Positions 1 through 7,235 of a stretch of 64,000 nucleotides of DNA are shown here, in pieces. Under the pieces are notes generated by a model. It saw nothing but the letters and a program-made list of their open reading frames with translations. It ran no database searches and was not told the DNA's origin. The position numbers were made by a program, and so were the translations under genes. Source of the stretch: Candidatus Latescibacterota bacterium (GTDB lineage Bacteria > Latescibacterota > UBA2968 > UBA8231). Numbering within the stretch: the stretch's first letter is position 1; each line of letters begins with the position of its first letter. The stretch is from positions 155,485 to 219,484 of the forward strand of contig JAJEFJ010000082.1 in assembly GCA_022820485.1 (NCBI GenBank). The letters are read 5' to 3'.

Positions 1-75
1 GTGGTTCCGGCGGCCTAAACGCCTGATGTGGTGTTATAACTCGTTGTATGAATTGTAGTTCAGGGAGATGTGTGG

Positions 76-104
76 TTGACAACCCTCGTGGCCACAAGTA
101 TTAT
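76..104 (+). promoter_or_regulatory. Sigma70-type promoter of the iscU-sod-prx operon
   Basis: A TTGACA box at 76-81 is followed by a 17-base spacer and TATTAT at 99-104, so transcription should start near 111 and enter the gene at 151. The octamer AACTCGTT occurs at 39-46 as part of an imperfect palindrome and again at 107-114 just after the -10 box. This could be an operator pair for a redox regulator, but that is only inference. No gene is seen in bases 1-150. Confidence 0.65.
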
Positions 105-150
105 ACAACTCGTTTCCCGGGCCCCTTTACTATGCTGTTGAAGCGAGTAA

Positions 151-528
151 ATGACCTCCTTTAGTGCAGCGATCTTCGACCATTACCGACATCCCCGTAA
201 CACTGGCCAAATCGATGACGCCAACGCCTCGGGGCAAGCTGAAAATCAGGCATGCGGCGACGTGATGCAGCTTTTTGCTCGCGTCGAAGACGGTCGCATT
301 GTTCGCGCTAGCTGTAAGACCTTCGGCTGTGCGCCTTCGGTCGCGGCTGGCTCGGTGCTCACCGAGTTGCTGGCAGACTTATCGTTGGCGGACGCAGCCC
401 AGCTGAAGCCGGCAGCTATTGAAGAAGCACTAGGCGGGCTACCGCCCATGAAGCGCCACGCCGCCCAGCTAGCTGCTGACGCGGCTCGGGCCCTAGTGAA
501 AAATTATCAGGCCAATACGGCCTCCTAA
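151..528 (+). CDS. IscU/NifU-type Fe-S cluster scaffold lacking the third cysteine
   Basis: 125 residues, matching the NifU N-terminal/IscU scaffold family that assembles 2Fe-2S clusters before transfer to apoproteins. The first ligand motif ACGD (C35, with the conserved Asp) and the second FGCAP (C60) are present. In the third motif, where IscU has LPPVK-x-HC, this protein reads LPPMKRHA: the His is kept but the Cys is Ala at position 104. In known IscU proteins that Cys receives the persulfide from the cysteine desulfurase. No iscS or sufS lies nearby. The gene is first in a probable operon with superoxide dismutase and peroxiredoxin (35-base gap). Family assignment is firm; activity is uncertain because of the missing ligand. 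Confidence 0.88.
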   Translation: MTSFSAAIFDHYRHPRNTGQIDDANASGQAENQACGDVMQLFARVEDGRIVRASCKTFGCAPSVAAGSVLTELLADLSLADAAQLKPAAIEEALGGLPPMKRHAAQLAADAARALVKNYQANTAS

Positions 529-563
529 CGCATTTCTAAACCTCAAGCCGAAAGGATTGCACC

Positions 564-1184
564 ATGGCTCACTCCCTTCCCGATCTCCCCTACGCCTATG
601 ACGCGCTAGAACCGATCATAGATGCCCGTACCATGGAGATTCACCACACCAAGCATCACAATACCTATGTGACCAGCCTCAACACCGCGCTCGAAGGGCA
701 CGACGACTTGGCCGCTAAAAGCGCCGAAGACCTCATCAGCGACCTCGACGCCGTCCCCGAGGACATCCGCACGGCGGTGCGCAATCACGGCGGCGGTCAT
801 GCCAACCACAGCCTATTTTGGCAGATCATGGCTCCTGAAGGGGAGCGCGGCGAACCTTCGGCTGAATTTATAGCTGCCGTGGAAGCCGCATTCGGCAGCC
901 CTGAAGAGGCCAAAAATGCCTTCGTGGATGCCGCAACTAAGCGATTCGGCAGCGGCTGGGCTTGGGTCGTAGTCAAGGACGGCAAGCTCGACATCCTCAG
1001 CACTGCCAATCAGGATAGTCCCCGAATGGACGGCAGTGGAGTTCCCATCCTCGGCATCGACGTCTGGGAACACGCCTATTATCTCAACTATCAAAACCGT
1101 CGGCCCGACTACATCGCCGCTTGGATTGAGACTGTCAACTGGAACGAAGTCAATCGCCGCTTTGCCGAGGCGATGGGGAGTTAG
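564..1184 (+). CDS. Superoxide dismutase, Fe/Mn family
   Basis: 206 residues, the usual length for Fe/Mn SOD. The N-terminal helical domain carries the metal-binding His in the HHTKHH segment and a second in the HANHSLFW segment. The C-terminal domain has the DVWEHAYYLNY signature with the Asp and His metal ligands. It converts superoxide to hydrogen peroxide and oxygen; no signal peptide is visible, so it is probably cytoplasmic. The stop is 3 bases before the next start, so it is very likely cotranslated with the peroxiredoxin, which would remove the peroxide formed. Metal choice (Fe, Mn or cambialistic) cannot be read reliably. Confidence 0.96.
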   Translation: MAHSLPDLPYAYDALEPIIDARTMEIHHTKHHNTYVTSLNTALEGHDDLAAKSAEDLISDLDAVPEDIRTAVRNHGGGHANHSLFWQIMAPEGERGEPSAEFIAAVEAAFGSPEEAKNAFVDAATKRFGSGWAWVVVKDGKLDILSTANQDSPRMDGSGVPILGIDVWEHAYYLNYQNRRPDYIAAWIETVNWNEVNRRFAEAMGS

Positions 1185-1187
1185 CAG

Positions 1188-1655
1188 ATGGCGATTCAAG
1201 TAGGAGATACGGCGCCCGCGTTCACCCTCAAGAATGCGGATATGGACGACGTAAGCCTCGGGGATTTCGCCGGTAAAAACGTCGTCCTGCTCTTCGTGCC
1301 GCTGGCTTTTACCGGCGTTTGTACGCAGGAGTTATGTGAGATTTCCGCCGGAATCAACGCGTACCAAGAGCTTGATGCCCAAGTTTTGGGAATCAGCGTT
1401 GATAGCCCGTTTAGCCTCAGCGCTTGGGCCGAAAAGGAAGGTATTGAGATCCCGCTACTCAGCGATTTCAACAAGGAAACTTCCGCTGGGTACGGTGCCC
1501 AACACGAAGACCTGTTGGGCTTCAAAGGTGTCGCCAAGCGCTCGGCCTTTGTCGTCGATGGGCAAGGCATTATCCGCTACGCTTGGGTGTCCGACAACCC
1601 CAAGGTCCTGCCGGATTTTGCGGCCATTAGGGCCTGTTTGCAATCGCTCAACTGA
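1188..1655 (+). CDS. Peroxiredoxin (AhpC/TSA family, thioredoxin fold)
   Basis: 155 residues with the thioredoxin-fold peroxiredoxin core. The peroxidatic site is FTGVCTQELC: C45 aligns with the peroxidatic Cys, and C50 five residues later is a likely resolving Cys as in atypical PrxQ/BCP-type or AhpE-like proteins. It reduces hydrogen peroxide and organic peroxides using thioredoxin or a similar donor. It is the last gene of the iscU-like/sod/prx operon, starting 3 bases after sod, and is followed by a stem-loop at 1678-1710. Confidence 0.93.
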   Translation: MAIQVGDTAPAFTLKNADMDDVSLGDFAGKNVVLLFVPLAFTGVCTQELCEISAGINAYQELDAQVLGISVDSPFSLSAWAEKEGIEIPLLSDFNKETSAGYGAQHEDLLGFKGVAKRSAFVVDGQGIIRYAWVSDNPKVLPDFAAIRACLQSLN

Positions 1656-1677
1656 AGTACTTCGTTTGTCGCAGTGG

Positions 1678-1716
1678 AGTGGGGCAAGGCACAGACGGCT
1701 TTGCCCCACTATTTAT
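1678..1716 (+). terminator. Stem-loop after the oxidative-stress operon
   Basis: An inverted repeat pairs 1678-1690 with 1697-1710 (AGTGGGGCAAGGC against GGCTTTGCCCCACT, one mismatch) around a 6-base loop. The T-run after it is short, so it may be a weak or assisted terminator. It sits 22 bases after the peroxiredoxin stop. Confidence 0.55.
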
Positions 1717-1739
1717 AGTGCCCGTTATAGTGCCCGCAA

Positions 1740-1937
1740 AGCCCGCAAATTGTGGACTTCCTTGAAGCCAAGCTAGCACCCAAAGGATCCATCGTCGTAA
1801 TGGAGGCTCGGCATTTGTGCATGGAGATGCGGGGGGTGGAAAGGCCTGGGGCGATAACGACCACTTCGGCGCTCCGGGGCCGTTTTGCCGAGTCGATAGT
1901 GCGCGAAGAATTTTTCAACTTAATCAAGAAAGATTGA
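1740..1937 (+). pseudogene. folE: folE remnant: C-terminal third of GTP cyclohydrolase I
   Basis: An open frame with GTG at 1752 encodes 61 residues that match the last third of GTP cyclohydrolase I: a DFLE-x-KL helix, the EARHLCM block with the zinc-ligand Cys, MRGVE, TTTSA and the terminal REEF-x-NLI. The codons before the GTG still read Gln-Ile as in intact FolE (QI-x-DFLE), but there is no room for the remaining 120-150 residues, because the terminator of the previous operon lies just upstream. It is therefore a truncated relic, not a working enzyme. A small tandem repeat of CCCGCAAA at the break suggests a deletion through short repeats. A QueD-type pterin enzyme persists at 6519. Confidence 0.75.
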
Positions 1938-1956
1938 ATCCGCACGGGACGAACCC

Positions 1957-3318
1957 ATGTCTGATATTCAAGAGCAAGTACTGACGTCGCCTACCAGCGC
2001 GCTAGTCGATACCTCCCACCGGGACTTGCGCGACGACGAGTATTGGCGCGCCATTCCCGCCTATGCTGATTTGCGTGCAGATGAGTTCCACGAGCATCGC
2101 TTTCAGAGCCGCAATAGCGTGACGAGCCTGAAGAAGCTGCGGGAGGTACTCGGCAGCGTCGTTTCAGAGGCTTTTTATCGCGATGTCGAGCAGGGGCTTT
2201 TGCGCTCGCCGATGAGCCTGCGGATTTCTCCGTATATACTGAGTCTGATTGACTGGTCGGAGCCAGCCGAGGATCCGCTGCGCATTCAGTTTTTGCCCAT
2301 GGAATCGCGGATGTGGCCCGATCATCCGGAACTCGCTCTAGATTCGCTGCACGAGCAAGTGGATTCTCCGGTGCCGGGCCTGACGCATCGCTACGCCGAC
2401 CGGGCGCTGTTTTTGGCGCTCGACACCTGTCCGGTTTACTGCCGTTTCTGCACTCGTTCCTATGCGGTAGGGTTGGATACCGAGGACGTGGAGAAAGTGC
2501 ATTTTGGGGCCATTGCCCAGCGGTGGGAGCAAGTTTTTGCCTATATCGCTTCGCGGCCCGAGTTAGAAGACATCGTCATCAGCGGCGGCGATGTGGCCAA
2601 CCTCAAGGCCGAACACATCGAATACATTGGAACTCGCTTACTCAGCATCGAACACGTGCGGCGGATGCGCTACGCGACAAAAGCGCCGGCGATTATGCCG
2701 CAGAAACTCGTCACAGACCGCGAGTGGGTTGATGCCCTTACGCGGGTTGTCGAAGCGGGACGCAAGAGCCACAAGGAAGTTGCGCTGCACACGCATTTCA
2801 ACCACCCGCGCGAAATCACGGCTATCAGCGGCCGCGCACTCGACGAATTGATGGAGCACGGCATCTGCGTGCGCAACCAAACCGTCTTGCAAAGAGGTGT
2901 CAACGACGACGTCAACACCATGCAGCATCTCGTGCGGCAGCTCAGTTACCTCAATGTTCATCCGTATTACACCTTTGTTCACGATATGGTGCGTGGGGTC
3001 GAAGAGCTGCGTACGACTTTGGCGACGGCGATTTCCCTAGAGAAGGCGGTTCGCGGGCGGACCGCGGGGTTCAATACGCCGGCCTTTGTACTCGACACCA
3101 TGGGGGGCGGGGGGAAGCGCGATGTCCACTCCTACGAACACTACGATCGTCAGACGGGCATCGCCGTATTTACTAGCCCGGCCGTGCGGCCCGGCGAGTT
3201 CTTCTTTTATTACGATCCCTTAGATGCGCTCGACCCGCTGATCGTCCAGCGCTGGAGCGATCCGGTCGAGCGTGCGGCTATGCGTCAAGCGGCGTTAGAA
3301 GCCGCCTGCCAGACGTAG
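1957..3318 (+). CDS. KamA-family lysine 2,3-aminomutase-like radical SAM protein
   Basis: 453 residues. The radical SAM CxxxCxxC motif is C158, C162 and C165 (CPVYCRFC), in the aminomutase context of a Tyr-Ala-Asp-Arg-x-Leu-Phe strand before it. The SAM-binding segment reads ISGGDV; most lysine aminomutases have GGDPL, so it is slightly divergent. A PLP lysine and the KamA C-terminal region fit the family length. Candidate activities are lysine 2,3-aminomutase (beta-lysine for osmoprotection or lysine fermentation) or an EpmB-like role on elongation factor P. No ablB-type acetyltransferase or epmA is nearby, so the substrate is unresolved. Confidence 0.85.
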   Translation: MSDIQEQVLTSPTSALVDTSHRDLRDDEYWRAIPAYADLRADEFHEHRFQSRNSVTSLKKLREVLGSVVSEAFYRDVEQGLLRSPMSLRISPYILSLIDWSEPAEDPLRIQFLPMESRMWPDHPELALDSLHEQVDSPVPGLTHRYADRALFLALDTCPVYCRFCTRSYAVGLDTEDVEKVHFGAIAQRWEQVFAYIASRPELEDIVISGGDVANLKAEHIEYIGTRLLSIEHVRRMRYATKAPAIMPQKLVTDREWVDALTRVVEAGRKSHKEVALHTHFNHPREITAISGRALDELMEHGICVRNQTVLQRGVNDDVNTMQHLVRQLSYLNVHPYYTFVHDMVRGVEELRTTLATAISLEKAVRGRTAGFNTPAFVLDTMGGGGKRDVHSYEHYDRQTGIAVFTSPAVRPGEFFFYYDPLDALDPLIVQRWSDPVERAAMRQAALEAACQT

Positions 3319-3414
3319 CGAGCGGGCAGTCACTAAGCTGGCATTTGCCCTTGTGGACTCGTATGTCTTATCTATTAGCAACATTAAACCTTAAGACTTT
3401 CAGGGTGTACAGCA

Positions 3415-5073
3415 ATGGAATATCCAGATATGATCCAAGCATTAGTGGGCTTGGGCCTGCTCGCTTTGGGCGGTGGTCTGGGTTTTCTGCTGAGTTATCA
3501 ATTAAAAAGGGGTATCTTGCCCCAAGTGGAGAAAGAGGCAGAAGACCGAGTGCGGCAGCAGCTAGCCGAAGAAGAGCGCGCAGTGCGGCTGAGCTTGCTC
3601 GAAGAACGGGATGACTGGTATAAAACCAAAGCCCGCCAAGAGGCCGAGTTAGAAGATCAATTGGCTGACCTGAACCGCCGCGATAAGAGCTTGGCACAGC
3701 TCGTAGGCGACCTCAATAGCCAGAAAGAAGAGCAGAACCGGGCGTGGAATCGCCTCAAGAATCAGGAGCAGCGGATTGGCCAGCGCGAACGGACCTTAAA
3801 AGAAGAAGAAGGGGAACTAGGTCAAATGCGCGCCGATTACCAGCAACGTCTAGAATTGGCTAGCGGGCTGCCCGCGGACGAAGCGCGCGAACAGATGATG
3901 GAGCATCTGGCCGGCGAGGTGCGCGGACGGGCGGCGGCCATGATCCGCAGCGAGCGTACCAGGGCTAAGGAAGAGTCGGACCGAGAAGCCAAAAAAATCA
4001 TCGCCCAAGCTATTCAGCGTTGTGCAGTTGAAGAAACCGTCCACTTGGTCACCTCGACCGTGCCCTTGCCCAACGAGGGAATCAAAAGTCGCATCATCGG
4101 TAAGGAAGGACGCAACGTGCGTGCATTTGAGACAGCGACCGGAGTCAAAGTCGTGGTCGATGATACGCCCGACGCCGTATTGCTTTCGTCCTACGATCCA
4201 GCGCGGCGCGAAGTGGCTAGCCGTGCCATGCAGCAGCTAATCAGCAGCGGCGGTTTCACTCCAACCAAGATTGAGGAAGTAGTAGAGGAGTGCCGCAAGA
4301 CCCTAGACCAAGATATGGTCGCGGTCGGTAAGAGCGCCCTCAGCGAGATCGGGGCTAGCCAGTACCACGCTGATTTGCCCTATTATGTGGGCATGCTCAA
4401 ATATCGAGCTAGCTTTGGACAAAACCTTTTACAGCACTGCCTAGAGGTCGCCCATTTGGCCGGAGGGATGGCTGCCGAGGTCGGCTTGGATGTGCCGTTG
4501 GCCAAGCGGGCGGGCCTCTTGCACGATATCGGCAAGACCGTCAGTAAGGAGCTAGAAGGAGGCCACGTCGAATTGGGTATCAAGCTAGGCGAGCAATTCG
4601 ACGAGCATCTGACCGTCAAGGAAGTCATCGCCGAGCACCACGAGGACCACGATCGCCTTTCGCCGATCTGCTTCTTGGTCAAGGCGGCCGATACTATATC
4701 GTCGATACGGCCCGGAGGACGGCGCGAGGACCTCGAAGGTTATACCCGCCGCATTATGCGTTTGGAAGAAATCGCGACTTCGTTTGCGGGCGTCACAGAC
4801 GTGTACGCCATCAACGCCGGCCGCGAGATTCGCGTCATGGTCTGTGGCGAACAGATCGGGGATGAAGACGCCGAGATGCTGGCATTCGACATAGCCGAGC
4901 GCGTCAAGACCGAGTTGACCTTTGCCGGCCAAGTCAAGGTCGTGGTCGTACGCCAGACGCAGGTGGTGCGCCATACCGAGCGGGGCCGTGGTGATCGGCG
5001 TAACAGCGATACGCGTAATAGAAGCGGTCGTCGGCCGCGCAACGGAGGCCGTAGAGGGAATGTCGGTAGCTAA
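3415..5073 (+). CDS. rny: Ribonuclease Y (membrane-anchored endoribonuclease)
   Basis: 552 residues in the standard RNase Y order. There is one N-terminal membrane helix (about 8-26) and a long charged coiled coil rich in Glu, Arg and Gln (about 35-200). A KH RNA-binding domain with IIGKEGRN follows near residue 225, then an HD metal-dependent phosphohydrolase domain with LLHDIGK near 368. It initiates decay of many mRNAs at the membrane. The C-terminus carries an extra Arg/Gly-rich tail of about 30 residues after the usual end, possibly an RNA-contact extension. Its stop overlaps the next gene by 14 bases. Confidence 0.95.
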   Translation: MEYPDMIQALVGLGLLALGGGLGFLLSYQLKRGILPQVEKEAEDRVRQQLAEEERAVRLSLLEERDDWYKTKARQEAELEDQLADLNRRDKSLAQLVGDLNSQKEEQNRAWNRLKNQEQRIGQRERTLKEEEGELGQMRADYQQRLELASGLPADEAREQMMEHLAGEVRGRAAAMIRSERTRAKEESDREAKKIIAQAIQRCAVEETVHLVTSTVPLPNEGIKSRIIGKEGRNVRAFETATGVKVVVDDTPDAVLLSSYDPARREVASRAMQQLISSGGFTPTKIEEVVEECRKTLDQDMVAVGKSALSEIGASQYHADLPYYVGMLKYRASFGQNLLQHCLEVAHLAGGMAAEVGLDVPLAKRAGLLHDIGKTVSKELEGGHVELGIKLGEQFDEHLTVKEVIAEHHEDHDRLSPICFLVKAADTISSIRPGGRREDLEGYTRRIMRLEEIATSFAGVTDVYAINAGREIRVMVCGEQIGDEDAEMLAFDIAERVKTELTFAGQVKVVVVRQTQVVRHTERGRGDRRNSDTRNRSGRRPRNGGRRGNVGS

Positions 5074-6256
5074 ATTCGCCTCAACTGAAATGGCTGACGA
5101 CCCTAAAAGAATTGTCGTTCTCGGTTGCACCGGGTCGATTGGCGATACGTGTTTCAAAGTCCTCGAAAATCTGGGAAATGGGTACGAAATCGTGGGCTTG
5201 GCAGGTGGGGCCAAGGTCGATAAGCTGATTGCGCGCGCGCGTTGTTGGCCGCCGCAAAAAATTTGCGTTCTGGATACCGAGGCCAGAAAGTGGGTGCAGA
5301 GCGCAGTACCGCAGGTCGAGGTGGTTTATGGTACAGAAGGACTGTGTGAACTGGCCACCATGCCGGAGGCAGATATGGTGCTCAACGGGCTTGTCGGCGC
5401 TGTTGGCCTCGCTCCGACGCTGGCGGCGTTGGCACAGGGCAAGACCGTGGCTATGGCTAACAAAGAACCGCTGGTCATGGCAGGCGGTCTGATCTTGCAG
5501 CAAGCCGAGCGCGGCGGAGGGACCGTGCTGCCATTGGACAGTGAGCCTAACGCCATTTGGCAGTGTCTGAAAGGCGAAGAGCGCAAAAGCTTGAAGCGGA
5601 TCATTCTCACGGCCTCTGGGGGACCGTTCTTTGGTCTCAGTCGCGAGCAGATGCGCGACATTACCCCGGAGCAGGCCATTGCTCACCCCACTTGGAAAAT
5701 GGGCGCCAAGATCAGCGTGGATTCGGCAACTCTGATGAACAAAGGCTTTGAAGTCATCGAGGCGGCATGGCTCTTTGGCGTGGCGGTCGAACAAGTGGAT
5801 GTGGTCGTCCACCGTCAGTCGGTGGTGCATGCGCTGGTTGAATTCGCCGATGGATCGCTGTTGGCGCACATGGGCAAGACCGATATGATGCTGCCGATCC
5901 AATACGCGCTGACTCACCCCGAGCGGCGGGAGGTTCCACTCGACAATCTCGATCTCAAGCAAGTGGGTCAACTAAATTTCGCCGCGCCAGACAGAGCGAA
6001 TTTCCCCTGTTTGGATTTGTGCTACGAAGCAGGCCGGAGCGGTGGGACCTTTCCATCTGCTCTCAACGCGGCCAACGAAGAGGCTGTGGGAGCTTTTCTG
6101 GCGCGGCAAATCGGCTTCCTCGATATCGCCGACCTAAACAGCTATGTGCTTTCACGCTGCGGCACTCAGGAGGCGGTTTCGCTCGAATCCATCTTAGACG
6201 AGGATCGTTGCGCACGGCGGCTGGCCCGGGAGTGGGTCGCCGGGCGGGCGAGGTAA
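5060..6256 (+). CDS. dxr: 1-deoxy-D-xylulose 5-phosphate reductoisomerase
   Basis: 398 residues from ATG 5060, chosen because a GGAGG at 5044-5048 lies upstream and the length matches Dxr; ATG 5090 is an alternative without a ribosome site. Dxr converts DXP to MEP, the committed step of the non-mevalonate isoprenoid pathway. Visible motifs are the NADPH-binding GCTGSIG (Cys replaces the usual second Ser), ANKE, the metal/substrate LPLDSE, TASGGPF, SVDSATLMNKG and HRQSVVH. The start overlaps rny by 14 bases, suggesting translational coupling. Confidence 0.94.
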   Translation: MSVAKFASTEMADDPKRIVVLGCTGSIGDTCFKVLENLGNGYEIVGLAGGAKVDKLIARARCWPPQKICVLDTEARKWVQSAVPQVEVVYGTEGLCELATMPEADMVLNGLVGAVGLAPTLAALAQGKTVAMANKEPLVMAGGLILQQAERGGGTVLPLDSEPNAIWQCLKGEERKSLKRIILTASGGPFFGLSREQMRDITPEQAIAHPTWKMGAKISVDSATLMNKGFEVIEAAWLFGVAVEQVDVVVHRQSVVHALVEFADGSLLAHMGKTDMMLPIQYALTHPERREVPLDNLDLKQVGQLNFAAPDRANFPCLDLCYEAGRSGGTFPSALNAANEEAVGAFLARQIGFLDIADLNSYVLSRCGTQEAVSLESILDEDRCARRLAREWVAGRAR

Positions 6257-6259
6257 TTT

Positions 6260-6532
6260 ATGGCGCAAAACACCAACGCATCACGACACAAAGCACTGGC
6301 ACTATGCCAGAAGATACTCCGTATTAACACCGGGGTCATACTTGTGGCTTTTGCGCTGATTATTATCCTAACCACGGTCTCGACGGCCGAGTGGGTGCGA
6401 GCTGCTGGCAAGGCGCTCTACTACGTCATTGCGTTACAGGCTCTCACGTCGGTAGGGACTTGGTACTACCGCACTCGTTTGGAGAAAGCGCTGGCAAAGG
6501 TCGAGGGGGATAGCCCGCATGGAGACCATTAA
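6260..6532 (+). CDS. Small hypothetical membrane protein, two TM segments
   Basis: 90 residues, not recognised as a named family. A basic N-terminus is followed by a hydrophobic helix at about 24-40 and a second at about 52-68, then a charged C-terminal tail (RLEKALAKVEG). It starts 3 bases after dxr and ends inside the QueD-like gene (14-base overlap), so it is a plausible operon member rather than a chance frame. No function is inferred. Confidence 0.6.
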   Translation: MAQNTNASRHKALALCQKILRINTGVILVAFALIIILTTVSTAEWVRAAGKALYYVIALQALTSVGTWYYRTRLEKALAKVEGDSPHGDH

Positions 6533-6959
6533 GGCGCGGGGTAAATTCCACGCCGCTCATCGGCAGCTAGACTACGACGGTAAATGTGCCTACGTCCACG
6601 GGCATACATGGCGCGGTGCATTCGTCATTCGCACCGAGTGCTTTCCGCGGCTGGAAAAACTGGATATGTCCGTTGACTTCGGCGCGCTCAAGGACATCTT
6701 CAAATTCTTGGATCACAAGATGTTGATTTCCGCGCGGGATGCGACCTTTCTCGACACCAAGCTCTTCGATCCACAGGGCGTCGTGGTCATGCCAGGCGAA
6801 AATCCGAGTGTGGAAAATGTGGCCGAGTACTGCCTCGACCAAGCGGTCGAGGTATTGCAGGGGCTGTTCCCACAGCGTGGCTATCAGTACCACATTGAAG
6901 TTTCCATCCAAGAGACTGACAACAATTTCTTTGTAGCCGACCGCCTCCTCCGTTGCTGA
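6519..6959 (+). CDS. queD: QueD/PTPS-family 6-carboxy-tetrahydropterin synthase-like protein
   Basis: 146 residues of the 6-pyruvoyl-tetrahydropterin synthase fold. Zinc ligands are seen as FHAAH near the N-terminus and HGHTW after it; the catalytic LDH-K motif and a C-terminal ETDNN segment complete the site. QueD makes 6-carboxy-5,6,7,8-tetrahydropterin for queuosine/7-deazaguanine synthesis, using the product of FolE. No queC, queE or queF is in the window, and the local folE is a relic, so the exact pathway is inferred. Confidence 0.82.
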   Translation: METIKARGKFHAAHRQLDYDGKCAYVHGHTWRGAFVIRTECFPRLEKLDMSVDFGALKDIFKFLDHKMLISARDATFLDTKLFDPQGVVVMPGENPSVENVAEYCLDQAVEVLQGLFPQRGYQYHIEVSIQETDNNFFVADRLLRC

Positions 6960-6977
6960 GCACTAGGATGCAGAGCT

Positions 6978-7235
6978 ATGGTGCAGGAAAAGATGATGAT
7001 CGCCAGAGAGGTCGCCACCTATCTCCGCTGTTCGCCCTCCACGGTGCGTCGCATGGTCCGTCGCGGCCAGATTCCCCATTATAGATTTGGCAAGCTAGTG
7101 CGGTTTCGCCTGAGCGAAATCGAGCGTTGGTTGGCCCTGCACCACGAAGGATCAGTGCTCTTGCGGGGAAGGGCGGTGGCGTCCAATTCAGATCAACTCT
7201 CCCTTTTTCCGATGGGAGGGGAAAATGGCGAATGA
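6978..7235 (+). CDS. Excisionase-type helix-turn-helix DNA-binding protein
   Basis: 85 residues. The first 55 form an excisionase/MerR-like winged helix: an AREVATYL-x-CS-x-STVRRMVRRG turn and the I-x-RWL end typical of the helix_turn_helix_17 family. The tail is short and unstructured. No phage or integrase gene is adjacent, so it is more likely a small regulator than a mobile-element excisionase. Its last 11 bases overlap the start of the FadN-like gene, and the ribosome site GGGAGGGG of that gene lies inside it, which suggests coupled translation and perhaps control of the downstream genes. Confidence 0.78.
   Translation: MVQEKMMIAREVATYLRCSPSTVRRMVRRGQIPHYRFGKLVRFRLSEIERWLALHHEGSVLLRGRAVASNSDQLSLFPMGGENGE

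Noticed and set aside
1336..1776. 146-codon plus frame overlapping peroxiredoxin
   Set aside because: Overlaps the peroxiredoxin, the terminator hairpin and the folE relic; Arg/Ser-rich translation with no motif.
5081..5971. Long open frame of 296 codons on the minus strand opposite dxr
   Set aside because: It lies wholly against dxr, has no family resemblance and no ribosome site; it is a shadow of GC-rich codon bias.
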